A stretch of 64,000 nt of DNA from Amycolatopsis sp. FBCC-B4732 (GCF_023008405.1 NZ_CP095376.1:10086501-10150500), one strand, 5' to 3'. Shown: positions 1-7,712, counted from the stretch's first letter. Translations and numbers: made by a program. The notes: a model not told the origin generated them from the letters alone.

Positions 1-2
1 AC

Positions 3-50
3 ACCATCCGCGGCGACTACCTCAACGGCTTCCTCAAGGTGGGTCACTGA
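3..50 (+). CDS. Mce family protein, C-terminal fragment (probably MceE)
   Basis: Only the last 15 codons and the TGA stop are inside the window. They are in frame with the next gene, and the stop overlaps the next start in an ATGA junction. Position immediately before mceF suggests the lipoprotein subunit MceE of an actinobacterial Mce lipid importer. The 15 residues alone cannot identify the family, so this rests on gene order. Confidence 0.6.
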   Translation, partial: TIRGDYLNGFLKVGH

Positions 51-1156
51 TGCTGACCCGGTTCGTGCGCCTGCAGGTGACGATCTTCGTGGTCATCGCC
101 GTGCTCGGCGTGGCCTACGTCGGAGCCACCTACGCCGGTCTGGACAAGGTGTTCTTCGACCGCGGCTACACCGTGAAAGCGCAGTTCCCTACCGGCGGCG
201 GCATCTTCGCAGGCGCCGAGGTCACCTACCGCGGGGTCCCGATCGGCCGGGTCGGCGAGCTGCGCCTGACCCCGGCCGGGATGGAAGCCGACCTGGAGAT
301 CGACTCGGGCACCGCGCCGGTCCCGGCCGACACCGAGGCCGTCGTCGCGGACCGCTCGGCGGTCGGCGAGCAGTACGTCGACCTGCGGCCACGCAGTGCT
401 GGCGGGCCGAAACTGGGGGACGGGTCGGTGATCACACAGGCCGATACGAAGATCCCGCTGCCGGTCGACGTCGTCTTGTCGACAGTGGACACGTTCGCCA
501 ATTCGGTGCCCAAGCCCGCGCTGCGCACGGTCGTCGACGAGCTGTACAACGCGACCACCGACGCCGGTCCGGCGCTGGACCAGCTGGTCGGGCGCGGCAT
601 CGAGTTCGTGCAGGCGGCGAGCGCGCACGTGGCGCCGCTGACCCGGTTCGTCACCGACGCGCACGTCGTGCTCGACACCCAGGTGCAGCAGGCGGGCGCG
701 ATCCGCGAGTTCGGTGCCAACGCGAAGCTGCTGGCCTCGACGTTGAAGCAGGCCGACGGCGACCTGCGCACGCTCATCCCGGCGGTGCCGGCCGCGGCGA
801 ACGAGGTCGGCGCCCTGATCCGCGACTCCGGGCCGCAGCTGGGCGTGCTGCTGGCGAACCTGCTGACCACCGCGGACGTCCTGGAGAACCGGCGAGACGG
901 GCTGCGGCAGCTGCTGATCACCGCACCGCAGGCGGTCGCGGCGGGCAGCGCGGTGATCCGGCCGGACGGTGCCCACTTCGGGCTGTCGCTGACCTTCTTC
1001 GACCCGCCGCCGTGCACGACCGGGTACACGACGCCGTACCGCGACGGCCTGGACACCTCGACCCGCCCGCTGAACACGGCCGCGCGCTGCGCGCTGCCGA
1101 GGGGCAATCCGACGAACGTGCGGGGTTCGCAGAACGCACCGGGAGGACGGCCGTGA
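50..1156 (+). CDS. mceF: Mce family protein F (substrate-channel subunit)
   Basis: This 368-residue protein starts with an N-terminal transmembrane segment (about residues 8-28). An MCE/MlaD domain follows at about 36-115, with typical features such as GAEVTYRGVPIGRVG and GEQYVDL. After it comes a long helical, periplasm-facing region rich in short hydrophobic repeats. Mce proteins A-F form a hexameric channel that carries lipids or sterols from the outer envelope to a YrbE permease. Being the last Mce protein before two Mce-associated membrane proteins fits the F position. ATGA overlap upstream and GTGA overlap downstream indicate one translationally coupled operon. The substrate cannot be read from the sequence. 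Confidence 0.9.
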   Translation: MLTRFVRLQVTIFVVIAVLGVAYVGATYAGLDKVFFDRGYTVKAQFPTGGGIFAGAEVTYRGVPIGRVGELRLTPAGMEADLEIDSGTAPVPADTEAVVADRSAVGEQYVDLRPRSAGGPKLGDGSVITQADTKIPLPVDVVLSTVDTFANSVPKPALRTVVDELYNATTDAGPALDQLVGRGIEFVQAASAHVAPLTRFVTDAHVVLDTQVQQAGAIREFGANAKLLASTLKQADGDLRTLIPAVPAAANEVGALIRDSGPQLGVLLANLLTTADVLENRRDGLRQLLITAPQAVAAGSAVIRPDGAHFGLSLTFFDPPPCTTGYTTPYRDGLDTSTRPLNTAARCALPRGNPTNVRGSQNAPGGRP

Positions 1157-1659
1157 AGATCCTGACGTGGCTGGCCCCGGCGGCCGCGGTCGTGGCGACC
1201 GCGGCGGCCGGGTGGTCCGGGTTCACCTGGTGGCAGGCGGCGCACGACGACGGCGTCGCGCGCGCGGTCGTCCGTGAAGACGCCTTGCAGGCGGGCCGGA
1301 CGGCCGTCGCCGGATTGACCACTTTGGACTACCACCAGGCAGCGCCGGGTTACCAGCGCTGGCTGGACCTCGCCGGCGGCGCCCTGCACGACGAGCTGGC
1401 CGCCGACCGGCAGGGCAGCCTCGACCGGATCGCCCAGGCGAAAACGGTCACCACCGGGAAGGTCACCGACGCCGCGGTGACCGAAGTGGACACCGGTGCG
1501 GGGACGGCGAAGCTGATCGCGTCGGTCGAACTGGTCGTCGCACCGGACGGCGGTGACGCCGTGACCAAGCGCAACCGGTTCCAGGCTGACCTGACGCGCG
1601 GGCCGGACGGCTGGCACGTCACCGGGCTCGGCCAGGTCCCGGCCGGGGAGGCACCGTGA
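1153..1659 (+). CDS. Mce-associated membrane protein 1
   Basis: This 168-residue protein begins at a GTG that overlaps the mceF stop (GTGA). It has one N-terminal transmembrane helix (about residues 5-24, Ala/Val rich) and an extracytoplasmic domain. That domain ends in a strand-rich segment with a DGWHVTGL motif, as in the Mce-associated (Mas) proteins found after mceF in actinobacteria. Mas proteins are thought to stabilise the Mce complex in the envelope. A longer in-frame reading from 1012 would overlap mceF and lacks a plausible start, so the short form is preferred. Confidence 0.85.
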   Translation: MKILTWLAPAAAVVATAAAGWSGFTWWQAAHDDGVARAVVREDALQAGRTAVAGLTTLDYHQAAPGYQRWLDLAGGALHDELAADRQGSLDRIAQAKTVTTGKVTDAAVTEVDTGAGTAKLIASVELVVAPDGGDAVTKRNRFQADLTRGPDGWHVTGLGQVPAGEAP

Positions 1660-2285
1660 CCCAGACGAAGAAGCGCCCGGTGAAGGTCGCCGGCCGCCTG
1701 CACGACGAAAAGCCGGCCGCCGAGGACCAAGAGGGTCGTGAGCGTGAAACCGGGGCAGAACACCGTTTCTCACTCACGACCCCCGGGCCACGGCGGCGGG
1801 TGGGGTGGGTGTGCGCCGTTGTTGCGGTGGTGATGGCCGGGGTGGCCGGGTGGTTCACCCTCGAGGCCCAGGCGACGAACGCCGTCGTCGCGCACAACAG
1901 CGCGTTGGCCGATGCCGCGGGTACCGGTGATGCGGCGAAGCAGATCAGCGCCGCGCTCGGCACGGTCTTCTCCTACCGCTTCGACGACCCGGCCAAGAGC
2001 GAGCAGGCGGCGAAGGACGTCCTCACCGGTCCTGCGCTGGCCCAGTACGACCAGCTCTTCGGCCAGGTGCGCAAGCTCGCCGCGGACCAGAAGCTGGTGG
2101 TCACCTCGACCGCCGTCGCGGCCGGCGTGAAGCTGCTGGACGGCGACCGCGCGGCGCTGCTGGTGTTCCTCGACCAGACCGGGACGCGGGGCGACGGGCA
2201 GCGCAGCACCGGGGCCGCGCAGCTGAGCGTCACGGCCGAGCGCGCCGGCGGGAAGTGGCGCGTCACCGGCATGTCCGCCGCCTGA
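1656..2285 (+). CDS. Mce-associated membrane protein 2, with a palindromic repeat inside the gene
   Basis: This 209-residue protein is coupled by a GTGA overlap to the previous gene. It has a charged cytoplasmic N-terminus (1-48), a transmembrane helix at about 49-69 and an extracytoplasmic Mas domain ending in KWRVTGM. It is a paralogue of the preceding protein in layout. Codons 27-42 are encoded by a 46-bp inverted repeat (1735-1780) that recurs almost unchanged as an intergenic element at 27327. The cytoplasmic tail therefore appears to have been extended by insertion of a repeat that kept the reading frame. The inserted residues are Arg/Glu rich with no predicted function. Confidence 0.85.
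   Translation: MTQTKKRPVKVAGRLHDEKPAAEDQEGRERETGAEHRFSLTTPGPRRRVGWVCAVVAVVMAGVAGWFTLEAQATNAVVAHNSALADAAGTGDAAKQISAALGTVFSYRFDDPAKSEQAAKDVLTGPALAQYDQLFGQVRKLAADQKLVVTSTAVAAGVKLLDGDRAALLVFLDQTGTRGDGQRSTGAAQLSVTAERAGGKWRVTGMSAA
1733..1782. repeat. Palindromic repeat family A, copy 1 (intragenic)
   Basis: The outer arms GGGTCGTGAG and CTCACGACCC pair. The core runs from 1735 to 1780 with inner arms GTGAAAC and GTTTCTCAC. The reverse complement of the copy at 27327-27372 matches this 46-bp core with three mismatches. It lies in frame within an Mce-associated protein gene. Confidence 0.85.
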
Positions 2286-2302
2286 GAATGCACGAGGGAC
2301 CG

Positions 2303-3646
2303 ATGCTCACGAGTTCTGAACGGGCCGCCGGGGCCACGACGCTTTCGACGCTGCTGACCGCCCGCGCGGCGGCCTCGGGCACCGAGAGAGCGCTTACCTT
2401 CCTCGGCCCCGAGGGGACGACGGTGACCTGGGCCGAGCTGGACGGCCGGGTCACCGCCGTCGCCGCGGCCCTGCGCCAGGTCACCGAACCCGGGCAGCGC
2501 GTGGCGATCCTCGTCGCGCACCCGGTCGAGCAGGTCGTCGCGTTCCTCGGCGTGCTCCGCGCCGGGCTGGTCGCGATCCCCGCCGGCCCGGACCGCGCCC
2601 GCGTCTTCGCGGACGCGGAACCGGCGATCGTGCTGGCGACTTCGGCGACGGTCGCGGCGACCCGGCGCTTCCTGTCCACCTTGGACACGTGTGGCCACCG
2701 CGTGCTCGCCGTGGACGCCGTGCCCGCGGCACCGGGCTTCACCGAGGACCCGGTGCCCGCCGAAGACGTGGCGTACCTGCAGTACCCGGGCGGGGTGATG
2801 GTCACGCACGCGAACGTCGTCGCCAACGCCCGGCAGGCGGCGCCGGTGCTGGGGCCGGGGACGCTGGTGAGCCGGTTGTCGCTCAGCGATCCCCTGGGCC
2901 TGCTGCTCGGCGTGGCCGTGCCGCTCACCACCGGCCGGCCCGCGGTGCTCGTCGAGCGGCTGGAACCGCTCGAGGCGCTCGGGCCCCTGACGACGTTGGC
3001 GAGCACCACCGACCCCGAGCTGGACCGGCTGCGCGAGGCGGTCGGACAGCTGCGGGTCTGCTACCGCGTGCCCGAAGCGACCGCGCTGGTCGCGTGCGGG
3101 CACCCGGCGGGCCAGCGGGTCGCGATCGTCGATCCCGGCGGACGGCGGCTGCCCGCGGGCGAGGCCGGCGAGATCTGGGTGAGCGGGCCGAACGTCGCCC
3201 GCGGCTACTGGAACCGGCCCGAAGAATCGTCCCGCGTCTTCTGCGCCATCCTCGCCGGGGACGACGAACCCCGGTGGTGGCTGCGGACCGGTGACCTCGG
3301 CGTGCTCGACGAGGCGGGCGAACTGTCCATCCTGGACGAAGACTTCGCCGCCGGGCACCACCCGCGCGACCTCGAAGCGACCGCCGGGGAAGCCCATCCG
3401 GCGATCCGGGACGCGGCCGCGTTCGCTGTTCCCGGTGCGCAAGTCGTGCTGGTCGTCGAGCTGGCCTCGGGGATCGTCCCGCCGCGCGGCGTGGTCGAGC
3501 GGGCCGTGCGCGGTGCGTTGGCGGAGCGGCACGGGCTCACGCCGCGCCGGGTCGTCGTGCTGAGCGCGGGCGCGCTGCCGGGGAACCGGGCCGAGTGCCG
3601 GGAAAGCTACCTGGCCGGTCTGTCGACTCCGGACGGCCTGCGGTGA
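2303..3646 (+). CDS. Fatty-acyl-AMP ligase-like protein lacking the catalytic motifs (probable pseudoenzyme)
   Basis: This 447-residue protein is clearly related to FAAL/acyl-CoA synthetase enzymes (usually about 580 residues). It keeps the N-terminal fold, MVTHANVVANARQ after the P-loop position, GEIWVSGPNVARGYW at 289-303, and WLRTGD at 326-331. The catalytic elements are gone. The Thr/Ser/Gly-rich ATP-binding loop is cut out (residues 160-165 read QYPGGV). The His-containing motif before the substrate tunnel is replaced, about 60 residues before PEAT (257-260) are missing, GRIKD has become LDEDF, and the C-terminal catalytic Lys region reads PGNRAEC. The frame is fully open. A GAGGGA ribosome site precedes ATG 2303; ATG 2288 is an alternative. 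It follows the mce genes by 17 bp and overlaps the next gene in a GTGA. Confidence 0.75.
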   Translation: MLTSSERAAGATTLSTLLTARAAASGTERALTFLGPEGTTVTWAELDGRVTAVAAALRQVTEPGQRVAILVAHPVEQVVAFLGVLRAGLVAIPAGPDRARVFADAEPAIVLATSATVAATRRFLSTLDTCGHRVLAVDAVPAAPGFTEDPVPAEDVAYLQYPGGVMVTHANVVANARQAAPVLGPGTLVSRLSLSDPLGLLLGVAVPLTTGRPAVLVERLEPLEALGPLTTLASTTDPELDRLREAVGQLRVCYRVPEATALVACGHPAGQRVAIVDPGGRRLPAGEAGEIWVSGPNVARGYWNRPEESSRVFCAILAGDDEPRWWLRTGDLGVLDEAGELSILDEDFAAGHHPRDLEATAGEAHPAIRDAAAFAVPGAQVVLVVELASGIVPPRGVVERAVRGALAERHGLTPRRVVVLSAGALPGNRAECRESYLAGLSTPDGLR

Positions 3647-4854
3647 CCGGGCCGGTGGAGGACGAACGCGCGTTGTCGCCGGGCGTCCCGTTCGCCACCC
3701 GGGCGTTCGAGGTGACCTGGCCCGAAGCCCCGTTGCCGCCGGCGCCGCCTCTGCCGCCAGGGTCGTGGCTGCTGCTCACCGACGAGCACCCGGCCGCGCT
3801 GGCCCGGGCCGTCGCGCTCGCGCTGTCGCTGGCCGAGACCGGGGACGAGGCCCTTTCCCTGCCCCAGGACGACTTCGGCGAGCTGCCCGGGTTCCTGGCC
3901 GGCCGCCGGGTGCGCGGCGTCGTGTTCCTCACCGGGGCCCCGCACGCCTACCACGATCCCGAGGACGCGCGCGAACTCCTGCAGGCGGTCTCGTCGGTGG
4001 TCGCGCGGCTCGACCGCGGCGTCCGCTTCCACCTGGTGACGCAGGCGCGGGGCGAGCCGGGGCTGGTGTTCCTGCGCGGGCTGATCCGGGTGCTCGCCTG
4101 CGAACGCCCGGACCTGCGGGCCAGCATCGCCGACTTCGACGTCCGGTCCACTGTGGACGCGATCGCACGGGAACTGCGCGCGGACGCGCCGGAAGACGAA
4201 GTGCGCTGGCGCCACGACGTCCGGTACGCGGCGCGGCTGACGCGGGTTCCGGTCGCGCCCGAAGTGCCGGCCGGGCCGGGGGCGTACGTGGTCACCGGCG
4301 GGTTCGGCGCGCTCGGACTGGCTACCGCGCGGTGGCTGGCGGACCACGGAGCCACCCGGATCGTCCTTTCCGGACGGCGCGGCGGGGTGGCCGACCTCCC
4401 CGGCGTTGACGTCGTGGTCGTCGCCGGTGACCTCGCCGACTCCGGCGTCGCGGACCGCTTGATCGCCGAAGCGACGGCGGGTGGCGTGGCGTTGCGGGGG
4501 ATCGTGCACGCGGCCGGGGTGTTCGCCGAGGACGCCGAGATCGTGTGGCGGGCCAGGGTGCTCGGTGCGCGTCGGCTGCACGAGGCGATCGCGGAAATCC
4601 CGCCGGTCTGGTGGCTGCTGTGCTCGCCGGCGACGGCGCTGTTCGGTTCGCCGGGCGGGGTCGGGGACGCGACGGCCGACGCGTGGCTGGACGCGTTCGC
4701 GGCCTGGCGGCGCTCCCGCGGGCTGCCCGCGGCGATCACCCGGGTCGGCACCGGGCAGCTCTCGCCGGCGGTCTGGCGGCCGTACTTTTCTTCCGTGCTT
4801 GAGGAATTCGTGCACCGGACCGACCTGTTCGGGGAGGACGCGTCAGGCGTCTGA
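3643..4854 (+). CDS. Stand-alone polyketide ketoreductase-like protein without catalytic Tyr
   Basis: This 403-residue protein has the two-lobed layout of a modular PKS ketoreductase: a structural subdomain (about 20-165, with GLIRVLACERPDLRA) and an NADPH-binding half. TGGFGALG at 218-225 and VLSGRRG at 241-247 match the cofactor site. The conserved Ser is present at 328, but the catalytic Tyr is Asp342, the following Asn is Asp346 and the active-site Lys is Arg305. Reductase activity is therefore unlikely, although NADPH binding may remain. It starts at a GTG overlapping the stop of the FAAL-like gene, so the two are co-translated with the mce operon. Its last 12 bp overlap the convergent MerR gene. 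Confidence 0.75.
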   Translation: MTGPVEDERALSPGVPFATRAFEVTWPEAPLPPAPPLPPGSWLLLTDEHPAALARAVALALSLAETGDEALSLPQDDFGELPGFLAGRRVRGVVFLTGAPHAYHDPEDARELLQAVSSVVARLDRGVRFHLVTQARGEPGLVFLRGLIRVLACERPDLRASIADFDVRSTVDAIARELRADAPEDEVRWRHDVRYAARLTRVPVAPEVPAGPGAYVVTGGFGALGLATARWLADHGATRIVLSGRRGGVADLPGVDVVVVAGDLADSGVADRLIAEATAGGVALRGIVHAAGVFAEDAEIVWRARVLGARRLHEAIAEIPPVWWLLCSPATALFGSPGGVGDATADAWLDAFAAWRRSRGLPAAITRVGTGQLSPAVWRPYFSSVLEEFVHRTDLFGEDASGV

Positions 4855-5226
4855 CGGCAGCCGTCCGGCCAGCAGGCCGCGGAAGTGCGGGCAGGTCATG
4901 ATGTCGTCGTGCGGGCAGGGGCCGCCGCCGAGCAGGTCGAGCGCGGCCTGCGTCCGGGCGAGCCGGGCTTCCAGCCGCCGCCGGTGCCCGGCCAGCAGTT
5001 CCTCGCGCGCCGACGCGGTCGGGGCGGCCAGCACCGCCCGGATGTCGGCGAGCCCGAGGCCCGCCTCCTTCGAGACCAGGATCGCCGCGACCCGGTGCTG
5101 GTCGGCATCGCTGTAGCGACGGCGGTTCCCGGCGCGTGCGGGGGCCAGCAGCCCTTCGGCCTCCCAGTGGCGCAGCACGTGGGACGGCACCCCGAACCGG
5201 GCCGCCACCTCGCCTATTGACTTCAT
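4843..5226 (-). CDS. MerR family transcriptional regulator
   Basis: This 127-residue protein has an N-terminal MerR winged helix (residues 1-70, beginning MKSIGEVAARFGVPSHVLRHWE) and a dimerisation helix. A short C-terminal effector part carries two Cys and two His in CPHDDIMTCPHF. Those residues could bind a metal or sense redox state, which is inference. The ATG at 5226 lies inside a dyad that forms the promoter of the divergent methyltransferase, so autoregulation is likely. A longer reading upstream would run through that promoter and is rejected. Confidence 0.88.
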   Translation of the reverse strand: MKSIGEVAARFGVPSHVLRHWEAEGLLAPARAGNRRRYSDADQHRVAAILVSKEAGLGLADIRAVLAAPTASAREELLAGHRRRLEARLARTQAALDLLGGGPCPHDDIMTCPHFRGLLAGRLPSDA

Positions 5227-5247
5227 GCCGACATTAAGTCCCAAGAT
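5217..5247 (+). promoter_or_regulatory. MerR-type promoter with 19-bp spacer and central dyad
   Basis: The -35 element TTGACT (5217-5222) and -10 element CAAGAT (5242-5247) are 19 bp apart, the over-long spacing typical of MerR-controlled promoters. Between them lies a 22-bp dyad (5219-5240) with arms GACTT.ATG and CAT.AAGTC, 9 of 11 pairs matching. Transcription would begin near 5254, at the methyltransferase ATG at 5255, giving a leaderless mRNA. Confidence 0.65.
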
Positions 5248-5254
5248 GGCGGCC

Positions 5255-5938
5255 ATGTCCACGTTGCTCGCTCTCCTGGATTCCTTCGACGACCGGCCCG
5301 CCGCCCGCGACCTGCGCGAACTCACCTACCGCGGCCTGACGGGCACGGTGGTCGACGTCGGCTGCGGCGGCGGGCGCGCGGTCGGCGAGCTGGTCGCCCG
5401 CGGCGTCCGCGCCATCGGCGTCGACCTGAACGCCGCCATGGTCGAGGCCGCCGCCGAGCGCTGGCCGGCGGGCGAATTCCACGTCGCCGACGCGACCGCG
5501 TTGCCCCTCGGCGACGGCGCGGTCACCGGCTACCGCGCCGACAAGGTGCTGCACGCGCTCCCCGATCCCGGGGCGGCGGTCACCGAGGCCCGCCGGGTGC
5601 TCGCTCCGGGTGGCCGCGCGGTGCTCACCGGGCAGGACTGGGACGCCATCCTGATCGACTCCGACGACCCCGGCCGCACCCGCGCGCTCGTCCACGCCCG
5701 GGCGGACCGGCTGCCGCACCCGCGGGTGGCGCGGCGCTACCGGAACTTGTTGCTGGACAACGGGTTCACCGGCGTGACGGTGGAGGTACGCACGGCGGTC
5801 TGGACCGACGCCGCGTGCCTGCCGATGCTCGCCGACCTCGCGGGCGAAGGCGACTGGCTCGACGAGCAGACGGCGAGAGCCCGAGACGACCGCCTGTTCG
5901 TGGCGCTCCCGTTCGTGGTGGCGGCCGGCGTCCGCTGA
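5255..5938 (+). CDS. Class I SAM-dependent methyltransferase
   Basis: This 227-residue protein has motif I VVDVGCGGGRAVGEL near the N-terminus, the acidic motif II residue in GVDLNAAM, a DATALPLGDGAV segment and the post-motif ARRVLAPGGRAVL. These define a Rossmann-fold class I methyltransferase of the UbiE/Methyltransf_11 type. The substrate is unknown. ATG 5255 is chosen because it lies at the predicted transcription start of the MerR promoter; in-frame ATGs at 5225 and 5246 lie within the promoter. The divergent MerR gene is the likely regulator. Confidence 0.88.
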   Translation: MSTLLALLDSFDDRPAARDLRELTYRGLTGTVVDVGCGGGRAVGELVARGVRAIGVDLNAAMVEAAAERWPAGEFHVADATALPLGDGAVTGYRADKVLHALPDPGAAVTEARRVLAPGGRAVLTGQDWDAILIDSDDPGRTRALVHARADRLPHPRVARRYRNLLLDNGFTGVTVEVRTAVWTDAACLPMLADLAGEGDWLDEQTARARDDRLFVALPFVVAAGVR

Positions 5939-5966
5939 GCCGGCCGGGCGATGCGCGGTGGAGGGC

Positions 5967-6542
5967 TCACGCTTCGGCGGCGCCGTAGCGGAGGCCGTCG
6001 ACAAGGACGGCGACCATGCGCCTGCCGTGCCCCGGCTCGCGCCCGGGTGCGGGCTGGCACAACAACGCGATCGCGTGCAGGAGGTCCTCGGCGCCGAGGT
6101 CGCCGCGGATCGCACCGTCGGCGGCCGCCGCGTCGAGCAGAGCCGTGAGCGTAGGCCCCAGCCGCTCCATGAAGTAGCCGGGCAGCCCCTCGAACGCCGG
6201 ATCGCCCGAGTGCAGGGCCGAGGCGAGCCCGCGCTTGGTCCCGAGGAGCTCGACGAATCGGTCGATCCAGAGCGAAAGCGCCCGCTCCGGCGGGTGGGCG
6301 GCGCTCAGCTCGGGGCCGGCGTCGGCGACGGCGTCGATCCCGGTCCGCACGACGGCCTTGACCAGGTCCGAGCGTTGCGGGAAGTGCCGGTACAGCGTGC
6401 CGACGCCGACTCCGGCGAGGTCGGTGATCTCCTTGGCCGGCGCGTCCACGCCGGAGGTGGCGAAGACCGTCCGCGCCGCCTCGATCAAGGCCTCGACGTT
6501 GCGCTGGGCGTCGGCACGCCGGCGTCGGGTGTCCTGGGTCAC
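5967..6542 (-). CDS. TetR family transcriptional regulator
   Basis: This 191-residue protein has an N-terminal TetR helix-turn-helix (about 15-60, with AARTVFATSG and GVGVGTLYRHFPQRSDLV) and a C-terminal ligand domain with WIDRFVELLGTKRGLA. The GTG start at 6542 has a GAGAGGGG ribosome site. It is divergent from an aldo-keto reductase, and two copies of a GGAA/TTCC dyad lie between them, so it probably represses that gene and itself. Confidence 0.9.
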   Translation of the reverse strand: MTQDTRRRRADAQRNVEALIEAARTVFATSGVDAPAKEITDLAGVGVGTLYRHFPQRSDLVKAVVRTGIDAVADAGPELSAAHPPERALSLWIDRFVELLGTKRGLASALHSGDPAFEGLPGYFMERLGPTLTALLDAAAADGAIRGDLGAEDLLHAIALLCQPAPGREPGHGRRMVAVLVDGLRYGAAEA

Positions 6543-6556
6543 TTCGCCCCTCTCGG

Positions 6557-6602
6557 TTGCGTAACCGGAAAGCCTTTCCGTATAGTTCCGGAATAGCTTT
6601 CC
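6557..6602 (+). promoter_or_regulatory. Promoter and two TetR-type operators for the aldo-keto reductase
   Basis: TTGCGT (6557-6562) and TATAGT (6581-6586) form a -35/-10 pair with an 18-bp spacer. Operator 1, GGAAAGCCTTTCC (6567-6579), lies in the spacer; extended by one base each side it is a perfect palindrome. Operator 2, GGAATAGCTTTCC (6590-6602), matches it at 11 of 13 positions and covers the likely start of transcription. The centres are 23 bp apart. Confidence 0.65.
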
Positions 6603-6659
6603 ACTTACGGCCAGCGTACGGCATCCGCGCCGGCCGGCACCCCGACGGGAAGAGACCCC

Positions 6660-7682
6660 ATGCACTACCGCACCCTCGGCCGGACCGGGATCAAGGTCAG
6701 CCCGTACGCGCTCGGCGCGATGATGTTCGCGACGTCCTTCGGCAACCCCGACCCGGACGACTCCGCCCGCATGATCCACAAGGCATTGGACGCGGGCCTC
6801 AACTTCATCGACACCGCCGACGCCTACGGCGACTCCGAAGAGGTCGTCGGCAAAGCGTTGCGAGGCCGCCGCGACGACGTCGTGCTCGCCACCAAGTTCG
6901 GCCGCCAGGTCGGCGGCGACCCGCGCCACCAAGGCGCCTCCCGGCGCTGGATCGTCACCGCCGTCGAGAACTCGCTGCGGCGCCTGCAGGTCGACCACAT
7001 CGACCTCTACCAGCTGCACCGCACCGATCCCGCGACGGACGTCGAGGAAACGCTTTCCGCGCTGACCGACCTGCTCCGGACCGGCAAGGTCCGTGCGATC
7101 GGCACCTCCCAGAGCCTCGCGTCCGACATCGTCGAGGCCCAGTGGGTCGCCGAACGGCGCGGCCTGGCGCGGTGCCGCGCCGAGCAGGCGGCCTACTCCC
7201 TCCTCAACCGCGGCGTCGAACGCGAAGTGCTGCCGCTGGCCCAGCGCTTCGGCATGGGCACGCTGATCTGGGGCCCGCTCGGCCAGGGACTGCTCACCGG
7301 GCGCGTCCGCAAGGGCGAGCGGAACGACCTGCGCCGGGCCCACCTGCTCAAGCACCTCAGCGACGAACGCCGGCTCGACGTCGTCGAGCAGCTCGTTCCG
7401 CTGGCCGCCGAAGCGGGCCTGCCGATGACCCACCTCGCGATGGCCTTCGTCATCGCCCACCCCGGCGTCACCAGCGCGCTGCTCGGCCCGCGGACCATGC
7501 CCCAGCTCGACGACCTGCTGGCCGGCGTCGACGTCCGGCTCACCGATGACGTCCTCGACCGCATCGACGAAATCGTGCCGCCCGGCACGAACGTGGGCGC
7601 GCTCGACCAGAACTACCAGCCGCCGGCCGTGCACGAGCCGGGCCTGCGCCGCCGTCCGCTCGCCGAGCGCGCCGCGGCCTGA
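6660..7682 (+). CDS. Aldo/keto reductase
   Basis: This 340-residue protein has full family length. The AKR catalytic tetrad is visible as Asp51, Tyr56, Lys79 (VVLATKFG) and His120 (LYQLHRTDP). The N-terminal RTLGRTGIKVSPYALGAM and the C-terminal NADPH-site region (PGVTSALLGPRTMPQLDD) are typical of the YajO/tas-like group. It reduces or oxidises carbonyl/alcohol groups with NADP(H) in the cytosol; the natural substrate is not evident. A GGGAAGAG ribosome site precedes ATG 6660. Probably repressed by the divergent TetR protein. Confidence 0.92.
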   Translation: MHYRTLGRTGIKVSPYALGAMMFATSFGNPDPDDSARMIHKALDAGLNFIDTADAYGDSEEVVGKALRGRRDDVVLATKFGRQVGGDPRHQGASRRWIVTAVENSLRRLQVDHIDLYQLHRTDPATDVEETLSALTDLLRTGKVRAIGTSQSLASDIVEAQWVAERRGLARCRAEQAAYSLLNRGVEREVLPLAQRFGMGTLIWGPLGQGLLTGRVRKGERNDLRRAHLLKHLSDERRLDVVEQLVPLAAEAGLPMTHLAMAFVIAHPGVTSALLGPRTMPQLDDLLAGVDVRLTDDVLDRIDEIVPPGTNVGALDQNYQPPAVHEPGLRRRPLAERAAA

Positions 7683-7685
7683 GCC

Positions 7686-7712
7686 GGGGACGGGGACGGG
7701 GACGGGGACGGG
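7686..7712 (+). repeat. GGGGAC hexanucleotide repeat, potential G-quadruplex
   Basis: Four perfect GGGGAC units are followed by GGG directly after the aldo-keto reductase stop. Five G-runs separated by AC satisfy the G-quadruplex rule on the + strand. It lies between two convergent genes, with no other strong terminator hairpin there. Confidence 0.8.
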
